Assembly: GCA_937981515.1 (NCBI GenBank)
Contig: CALJNY010000145.1
Coordinates: 1 to 10,384 of the forward strand
DNA: 10,384 bases
Origin: an uncultured Collinsella sp.
GTDB taxonomy: Bacteria; Actinomycetota; Coriobacteriia; Coriobacteriales; Coriobacteriaceae
Direction: 5' to 3'
The notes beneath the pieces were generated by a model. That model was not told the DNA's origin. It saw only the letters and a program-made list of their open reading frames with translations, and ran no database searches. The first letter of the stretch is position 1. Each line of letters starts with the position of its first letter. This document shows, piece by piece, positions 6,078 through 10,384 of the stretch. The position numbers were made by a program, and so were the translations under genes.

Positions 6078-6165
6078 GTTTGTCCTCCGTTACGTAAATA
6101 GTTCAATCAACGACAAAGGCTACCACGCCCGCCGAATGCGAGGAAAGGTTGCAGCAAAGTCATTT

Positions 6166-6190
6166 CAGAAAACAGCTGCCCCGAGACAGC
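6166..6190 (-). terminator. Short terminator-like hairpin after prs
   Basis: On the minus strand GCTGTC (6190-6185) pairs with GGCAGC (6180-6175), with one G-U pair, around a four-base loop. TGTTTTCTG follows. It lies directly beyond the long hairpin at 6192-6296, so the two together probably form the 3' end of the prs transcript. Confidence 0.45.
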
Positions 6191-6191
6191 A

Positions 6192-6296
6192 GGAAGCCCC
6201 GGACACGCCGGGAGGGGTTATCAAAGCGAACATCCCGCAGCCGCAAAGCGGCGAGGACGTTCGCGTGATAACCCCGCAGGCGTGTCCGGGGCTTCC
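6192..6296. repeat. 105-bp extended hairpin between prs and pth
   Basis: Perfect outer arms GGAAGCCCCGGACACGCC (6192-6209) and their complement (6279-6296) enclose further nested stems. These are GGGGTTATCA/TGATAACCCC (6214-6223 with 6266-6275), GCGAAC/GTTCGC (6226-6231 with 6259-6264) and GCCGC/GCGGC (6240-6244 with 6248-6252) around an AAA loop. Only small internal loops interrupt them. No T-run directly abuts the structure on either side. It begins 23 bases after the prs stop. Confidence 0.85.
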
Positions 6297-6319
6297 GGAG
6301 GGATGCGAGGGTCGAGCGA

Positions 6320-7306
6320 CTACAGCGCGAAGTCGCCGCCGACGAGCGTGGAGACGGGCTCCTCGTGGTAAACGGCGGAGATGGCCTGGGCGAACTCCTC
6401 GGCGACCGAGATGGTCTTGATCTTGCCGCCCACCTCGACGGGAATAGCGTCGGTGACGACGCACTCGACGATCGGGGCGTCGTTCAGGCGCTCGATGGCC
6501 GGACCGGAGAAGATGCCGTGGGTGGCGCAGACGTAGATGTCGCCAGCACCCATAGCCTTGAGCTCCTTGACGTTGGCGCACAGGGTGCCAGCGGTGTCGA
6601 TCATGTCGTCGTTGATGACGCAGGTCTTGCCCTTGATGTCACCGATGATGCCCATTACCTCGGCGGCGTTGTGGCGCGGACGGCCCTTGTGGGCGATGGC
6701 TAGGTCGCAGCCGAGCATGTCGGACAGCTTCTTGGCGGCCTTGGCGCGACCCACGTCGGGGGAGACGACAACCAGGTTGTCGGTGTCGAAGTGCATGTCG
6801 TTGTAGTACTGGCCAAACAGCGGCAGTGCGGACAGGTGGTTAACCGGGATATCAAAGAAGCCCTGGATCTGACCCTGGTGCAGGTCGAGGGTGATGATGC
6901 GGTCGACGCCGGCGCGCTCGAGCAGGTTGGCGACGAGGCGGGCGGTGATGGGCTCGCGCGGGCCGGCCTTGCGGTCCTGGCGGGCATAGCCGTAGTGGGT
7001 GATAACGGCGGTGATGGAGCGGGCGGATGCGCGCTTGGCAGCGTCGGTGGCGATGAGCAGCTCCATGAGCATGTCGTTGACGTTGCCGCCAGCCACGGAC
7101 TGAATCAGGAAGACGTCGGCGCCGCGGACGGTCTCGTCGTAGCGGGCGTAAATCTCACCGTTGGCGAACTGCTTTAGCGTAAGGCCCGAAAGCTCGACCC
7201 CAAGGTACTCAGCAATCTTCTGAGCGAGGGGACGGTTGGAGGAACCGGAATACACGCGGATGGACTTGCGCATATTCTCCGACTTCTCGGGATCATTAAT
7301 CGGCAT
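6320..7306 (-). CDS. prs: Ribose-phosphate pyrophosphokinase (PRPP synthase)
   Basis: Prs makes phosphoribosyl pyrophosphate from ribose 5-phosphate and ATP, feeding purine, pyrimidine, NAD, histidine and tryptophan synthesis in the cytoplasm. The 328-residue protein is close to the usual 310-320 length. It shows FANGEIYARYDETVRG (47-62) and the ATP-binding and catalytic stretch HYGYARQDRK (104-113). TLDLHQGQIQGFF (139-151) is present, and DDMIDTAGT (233-241) is the PRPP-binding loop. The start at 7306 follows GGAGAAGG and adds about 11 residues before a second ATG (MRKSIRVYSG, at 7273). The second ATG has GGAGA only three bases upstream, so the first start is preferred but not certain. A terminator separates it from glmU upstream, so it should have its own promoter in 7307-7450. 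A long hairpin follows it. Confidence 0.96.
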   Translation of the reverse strand: MPINDPEKSENMRKSIRVYSGSSNRPLAQKIAEYLGVELSGLTLKQFANGEIYARYDETVRGADVFLIQSVAGGNVNDMLMELLIATDAAKRASARSITAVITHYGYARQDRKAGPREPITARLVANLLERAGVDRIITLDLHQGQIQGFFDIPVNHLSALPLFGQYYNDMHFDTDNLVVVSPDVGRAKAAKKLSDMLGCDLAIAHKGRPRHNAAEVMGIIGDIKGKTCVINDDMIDTAGTLCANVKELKAMGAGDIYVCATHGIFSGPAIERLNDAPIVECVVTDAIPVEVGGKIKTISVAEEFAQAISAVYHEEPVSTLVGGDFAL

Positions 7307-7352
7307 TACCCTTCTCCTTTATACATCGAATGCCATATAGATGCCTTTTTGC

Positions 7353-7405
7353 ATTGTAACCGTGCGGCGGGGTTTATCGAGTCTTGATAACGTCTTTACC
7401 GTCAA
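7353..7405 (-). promoter_or_regulatory. Candidate prs promoter region with operator-like inverted repeat
   Basis: The minus strand has a TTGACG hexamer (7405-7400) and TACAAT (7358-7353), but they are too far apart to form one promoter; TCGATA (7380-7375) is 19 bases from TTGACG. The exact promoter is unresolved. The inverted repeat TTATC/GATAA (7374-7378 and 7386-7390), with a seven-base spacer, lies between these hexamers and could bind a regulator. Confidence 0.3.
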
Positions 7406-7445
7406 CGGACACGAACCGACCACTCATCCGGTCGCGCAGGTCACG

Positions 7446-7483
7446 ATAGAAAAAGGAGCCGTCCCCATGGAACAGCTCCTTTT
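7446..7483 (-). terminator. Rho-independent terminator of glmU
   Basis: On the minus strand AAAAGGAGC (7483-7475) pairs with GCTCCTTTT (7459-7451) around a 15-base loop, and the T-run extends to five (TTTTTC). It starts 15 bases after the glmU stop codon. Confidence 0.9.
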
Positions 7484-7498
7484 GTGTTTGGCGAAACG

Positions 7499-8911
7499 TT
7501 AAACCTCGTCGTCCTCGTGCAGACGGCGGCGATAATCGGCGGCCCAGCCCTCAATATTTACCTGACGGGCGCGGCCCAGACCGAGTGCGTCGGCCGGGAC
7601 CGGCTCGGTGATGACGGAGCCGGCGGCAACGAGCGCGCCGTCGCCAATTTGGGCGGGCGCGACCATCATGGTGTCGGAACCGATAAAGGCATCCTTGCCG
7701 ATGACGGTCTTGTGCTTGTGGACGCCGTCGTAGTTGCAGGTGATGGAGCCCGCGCCCACGTTGACGCCGGAGCCCATGGTGGTGTCGCCGATATAGGACA
7801 GGTGGGGCACCTTGGAACCTTCGCCGATCGTGGACTTCTTGATCTCCACGTGCGTGCCGGCCTTGGATCCGTCGAGCATGTGAGTGCCCGGGCGCAGGTA
7901 GGCACGCGGGCCGCAGTCGACGCCGTTCTCGATGACGGCCTCGATGGCGATGGTCTCATCGATGATGCAGCCGCTGCCGACGGTGGTGTCGGTGAGGCGG
8001 CTGTTGGGGCCGAGCTGGCACTCTTCGCCCACGGTGACGTGGCCGATCAGATGCGTCTGCGGCCACACGACGGTGTCGCGGCCGATGACGGCATCGGGGC
8101 CGATCCAGGCCTGCGTGGGGTCGATGAAGGTGACGCCCTCGGCCATCCAGTGCTCGTTGATGCGGTCGCGCGCGATGGCGGTGAGCTGCGCGAGCTGGAT
8201 GCGGCTGTTGACGCCCAGGCCGTCGCGGTAGTCGTCACAGTGGAAGATGGAGACCGCCTGGCCGTGACCCTTGAGGATTTCGAGCATGTCGGGCAGGTAG
8301 TACTCGGACTGTGCGTTGTCGTTGCCGATCTCGTTGATGTGGGCGGCAAGCTGCGCGCCGTCGAAGGCGTAGCAGCCGGCGTTGCACTCCAGCAGCGTGG
8401 CGGCCTGCTCGGGCGTGCAGTCCTTCTGCTCGATGATGCGCTCGATCTGACCATCGGCGCCCAGCTTGATGCGGCCGTAGCCAAAAGGATCGGGCGGGGT
8501 CATGGTCATGACGGTGCAGGCGAGCTCGCCGGTGGCGACGGTCTGCGCGAACTTGGCGACGGTGTCGGCGGTGATGAGCGGCAGGTCGCCGTTGAGCACG
8601 ACGACGGGGCCTTGCGTGATGCCGCAGGCCTCGAGCGCGACCTTTACGGCGTGGCCGGTACCCAGGCGCTCGGTCTGCTCGACGCACTCGACCTTGGTGG
8701 CGCTGTTGGCGTAGGCGCCGTCGATAAGGGCGCGCATCTCGTCGGCGTGGCTGCCGATGACGACCACGACGCGGCTGCAGCCGGCCTTGATGGTGGCGTC
8801 GACGATCCACTGAACCATGGGCTTGCCCAGGATCTTGTGCGAAACCTTGCAGTGGTTCGACTTCATGCGGGTGCCCTCGCCGGCGGCGAGGATAATTGCG
8901 GTTGCGTCCAT
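7499..8911 (-). CDS. glmU: Bifunctional GlcNAc-1-phosphate uridyltransferase / GlcN-1-phosphate acetyltransferase
   Basis: GlmU acetylates glucosamine 1-phosphate and then joins it to UTP, giving UDP-GlcNAc for peptidoglycan and cell-surface polymers. The 470 residues fit the family. The N-terminal nucleotidyltransferase has LAAGEGTRM (8-16), with K22 in the following KVSHK segment. It also has NGDLP with metal-binding D109, the GTGHA loop (84-88) and NAG at 177-179. The C-terminal left-handed beta-helix runs from about 255 and carries KVPHLSYIGD with the likely catalytic H370, then NYDG (393-396), near acetyl-CoA in known structures. I chose the ATG at 8911 because AGGAGA precedes it by four bases and LAAGEGTRM then sits at the usual distance. 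The frame stays open to 9121, but the extra 70 residues are basic, unlike GlmU, and would cover the promoter. It has its own terminator. Confidence 0.96.
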   Translation of the reverse strand: MDATAIILAAGEGTRMKSNHCKVSHKILGKPMVQWIVDATIKAGCSRVVVVIGSHADEMRALIDGAYANSATKVECVEQTERLGTGHAVKVALEACGITQGPVVVLNGDLPLITADTVAKFAQTVATGELACTVMTMTPPDPFGYGRIKLGADGQIERIIEQKDCTPEQAATLLECNAGCYAFDGAQLAAHINEIGNDNAQSEYYLPDMLEILKGHGQAVSIFHCDDYRDGLGVNSRIQLAQLTAIARDRINEHWMAEGVTFIDPTQAWIGPDAVIGRDTVVWPQTHLIGHVTVGEECQLGPNSRLTDTTVGSGCIIDETIAIEAVIENGVDCGPRAYLRPGTHMLDGSKAGTHVEIKKSTIGEGSKVPHLSYIGDTTMGSGVNVGAGSITCNYDGVHKHKTVIGKDAFIGSDTMMVAPAQIGDGALVAAGSVITEPVPADALGLGRARQVNIEGWAADYRRRLHEDDEV

Positions 8912-8915
8912 GTGA

Positions 8916-8921
8916 TCTCCT
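8916..8921 (-). promoter_or_regulatory. Ribosome binding site fixing the glmU start
   Basis: AGGAGA on the minus strand is four bases before the ATG at 8911. It decides against starts further upstream in the same open frame. Confidence 0.8.
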
Positions 8922-8926
8922 GTTAC

Positions 8927-8932
8927 GTTATA
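8927..8932 (-). promoter_or_regulatory. Weak candidate -10 for glmU
   Basis: TATAAC on the minus strand matches five of six -10 positions, but it lies so close to the ATG that the leader would be only about nine bases. TATCAT at 8972-8967 is an alternative with more room. Neither has a good -35. Confidence 0.2.
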
Positions 8933-9110
8933 GAGACGTGTGTTTGGAAACGATACACGGCGCAATATGATACCGCAGGCATATGATGAGCGCGTAGCGA
9001 TTGGTTTGCGGCGGTTGAGGCTTGCGCAGCCGGCGTGGCGCTTGCGCCGCTTGCGGGCGGCGTTGGCGGTATTGCGGAGCTGTCGTTTGAGCGAGGGGAT
9101 GGGGGTGCCC

Positions 9111-9998
9111 ATGGATATCATGCGAGAGGAGTTTGGCGGCGAGCCCGTCGCGGCATTCTCGATGTCGCATCCGGCTGTGCCGGCACTCTATATAGTGCTG
9201 ACGCTGGGGCTCACCATGTTCTCGATGCAACCGGTGCTGATCGCGCTGTCGCTTGCGGGCGGGCTGGCGTATGGATTTGCGATGCGTGGGGCTGCCCGCA
9301 CGCTGGGCGCACTTCGCTGGCAGCTGCCGGTGATTTTGATCATCGCGGTGCTCAATCCGCTGTTTAGCGCCTCGGGCTCGACGGAGCTGTTTCGCATTGG
9401 CATGCGTGCGGTGTATCTAGAGAGCATGGTTTACGGCCTGTGCATGGGTGGGCTGTTTGTGGCGAGCGTGCTGTGGTTTGAGGCCGCGGCGTCGATGCTC
9501 GAATACGACAAGGTGCTCGCGCTGTTGGGCAACGCTGCGCCGGTGATCGCGCTCATGATTTCGATGTGCATGCGGCTTATCCCGCAGTTTTTGCGCCGCG
9601 GCCGCACGGTGCTGGCGGTGCAGGACGCGATTGATGTGCCGGGGCGTGCGCCGGCCGACCCCGTGCGTTCGCGCCTACGGGCATCGAGCGTGTTGATGGG
9701 CTGGGGCATGGAAGATTCGCTGGAGCGCGCCGACGCCATGCGCTCGCGCGGGTGGGGCGCCGCGACGCGTCGCACGACGTACGCGCGGTATCGGCTGGGG
9801 CGCGGCGACGCTGCCGCGCTGGTTGGGCTTGCGGTGTTTGGTGCCGCCGCGGTGGCGGTGGCATGGACCGCGACAACGCAGTATTCGTTTTACCCGCAGC
9901 TTTCGGTGCCCGCGCCGTGGCCGGGCTATGTTGTGTACGCTGCCTGGATGGTGCTGCCCTGTGCGTTGCATGCGATCGATGAGAAGAGGTTCGGCTGA
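9111..9998 (+). CDS. ecfT: Energy-coupling factor transporter transmembrane protein EcfT
   Basis: EcfT is the membrane scaffold of an ECF importer, linking two ATPase subunits to a substrate-binding S component for vitamins or metal ions. From the ATG at 9111 the protein has 295 residues, within the family range of about 260-300. Hydrophobic segments lie near residues 23-60, 70-87, 104-122, 134-155, 230-254 and 271-287. The conserved cytoplasmic coupling helices are visible: RLIPQFLRRGR near 155-165, and ERADAMRSRGWG near 205-216 with the SRG form of the Ala-Arg-Gly signature. The start is uncertain. The frame is open from 8940, but the extra 57 residues are Arg/Leu-rich and unlike EcfT, and GGGGG lies five bases before 9111. 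Its stop overlaps the start of the ATPase gene, so the two are translationally coupled. The substrate cannot be told because no S component is in view. Confidence 0.88.
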   Translation: MDIMREEFGGEPVAAFSMSHPAVPALYIVLTLGLTMFSMQPVLIALSLAGGLAYGFAMRGAARTLGALRWQLPVILIIAVLNPLFSASGSTELFRIGMRAVYLESMVYGLCMGGLFVASVLWFEAAASMLEYDKVLALLGNAAPVIALMISMCMRLIPQFLRRGRTVLAVQDAIDVPGRAPADPVRSRLRASSVLMGWGMEDSLERADAMRSRGWGAATRRTTYARYRLGRGDAAALVGLAVFGAAAVAVAWTATTQYSFYPQLSVPAPWPGYVVYAAWMVLPCALHAIDEKRFG

Positions 9999-10384
9999 TG
10001 GCTCGGTTGGATAGGGGCCCGGTGTCGGGCGCGGCGTGCGGCCCGGATATGCCGGCGATTGAGGTGCGGAGCCTGAGCTTTGCCTACCCCGGGGCTGATG
10101 CTGCGGTGCTCGAGGGGCTCGACTGGTCTGTTCCCCAAGGTGCATTTGCGCTGCTTGTTGGCGGTACCGGATCGGGTAAGTCGACGCTGCTCTCGCTGCT
10201 CAAGTCCGAGATTTCGCCGACGGGCGAATGCGCTGGCGAGCTGCGCGTGCTGGGCGAGAACGTTGCCGACATGGACGTGCGCGCGTCTGCGGAGCGCGTG
10301 GGCTACGTGTTCCAGGATCCCGAGAACCAGATTGTGTGCGAGACCGTGTGGCACGAGATGGCGTTTGGCCTAGAGAATCTGGGT
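9998..10384 (+). CDS. ECF transporter ATPase subunit EcfA (3' part beyond window)
   Basis: This is the start of an ABC ATPase that would power the importer with EcfT; 129 codons are visible and the gene runs off the right edge. After an N-terminus of about 20 residues comes the ABC core: Y30 as the probable A-loop aromatic residue, Walker A GGTGSGKST at 55-63, and the Q-loop in VFQDPENQIVCETVWHE with Q106. The FQDPENQ stretch followed by E-MAFGLENLG is characteristic of EcfA/CbiO ATPases. The signature motif, Walker B and switch histidine lie outside the window, so I cannot tell whether it is one ATPase or a fused double one, nor whether it is EcfA1 or EcfA2. Its ATG shares a base with the ecfT stop (TGATG). 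A weak AAGAGG lies eight bases upstream. Confidence 0.9.
   Translation, partial: MARLDRGPVSGAACGPDMPAIEVRSLSFAYPGADAAVLEGLDWSVPQGAFALLVGGTGSGKSTLLSLLKSEISPTGECAGELRVLGENVADMDVRASAERVGYVFQDPENQIVCETVWHEMAFGLENLG

Larger units (their letters stand above)
8912..9110. other. Divergent intergenic region between glmU and ecfT
   Basis: This 199-bp gap must hold promoters for both directions, but no strong consensus is visible. It contains recurring GCTTGCG words (near 9020, 9040 and 9049) and a small GGCGC/GCGCC palindrome (9037-9048). If the upstream part is translated in the ecfT frame, it encodes two LRRLR units. Confidence 0.4.

Noticed and set aside
5451..6101. 216-codon open frame on the plus strand opposite pth
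   Set aside because: The pth product carries all catalytic residues on the other strand; this frame is its GC-driven shadow.
7484..8986. 500-codon open frame on the plus strand opposite glmU
   Set aside because: It is antisense to a clearly conserved gene and is rich in Val, Gly, Ala and Asp, as expected when GC-rich codons are read backwards. It has no ribosome binding site or recognisable domain.
8912..9121. Longer glmU start giving a 70-residue extension
   Set aside because: The extension is basic and unlike GlmU, and a good ribosome binding site precedes the internal ATG at 8911.

Overview
The window looks like chromosome of a high-GC Gram-positive gut anaerobe of the class Coriobacteriia, most likely Collinsella or a close relative. 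This is inferred from three things: a LuxR-type regulator fused to an MFS-like membrane domain, a sortase-anchored Ala-rich surface protein with an LAxTG-type signal, and an NfnAB pair next to glmU, prs and pth. No database search was possible. Most of the window is ordinary core metabolism. The less ordinary parts are the surface-protein locus and several strongly structured intergenic segments.

Layout. Bases 1-837 (-) hold a membrane-anchored LuxR-family regulator that runs off the left edge. A 108-bp divergent gap follows, then a secreted, cell-wall-anchored beta-helix-like protein at 946-2508 (+). The convergent gap 2509-2834 carries two copies of a hairpin repeat spaced 81 bp apart, plus the terminator of the next operon. 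Bases 2835-5074 (-) are a two-gene operon, nfnA then nfnB in transcription order, encoding the electron-bifurcating NADH-dependent ferredoxin:NADP+ oxidoreductase. The gap 5075-5447 holds the nfn promoter and leader and a 165-bp inverted-repeat element. Then come pth (5448-6077), prs (6320-7306) and glmU (7499-8911), all on the minus strand. At the right edge, divergent from glmU, ecfT (9111-9998) and the start of an ecfA ATPase gene (from 9998) encode part of an energy-coupling-factor vitamin or metal importer.

How the genes fit together. GlmU makes UDP-GlcNAc for peptidoglycan, Prs makes PRPP for nucleotides and some amino acids, and Pth recycles peptidyl-tRNA. This glmU-prs-pth order is common in Gram-positive bacteria, but here hairpins or terminators separate each gene from the next, so they may be separate transcription units. 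NfnAB would balance NADH, NADPH and ferredoxin pools in an anaerobic fermenter. The surface protein and the divergent LuxR-type gene may form a host-interaction module. I see no CRISPR array, transposase gene, tRNA, rRNA or phage gene, and no new multigene defence or biosynthetic system. The most noteworthy observations are the structured intergenic elements and the mosaic surface protein.
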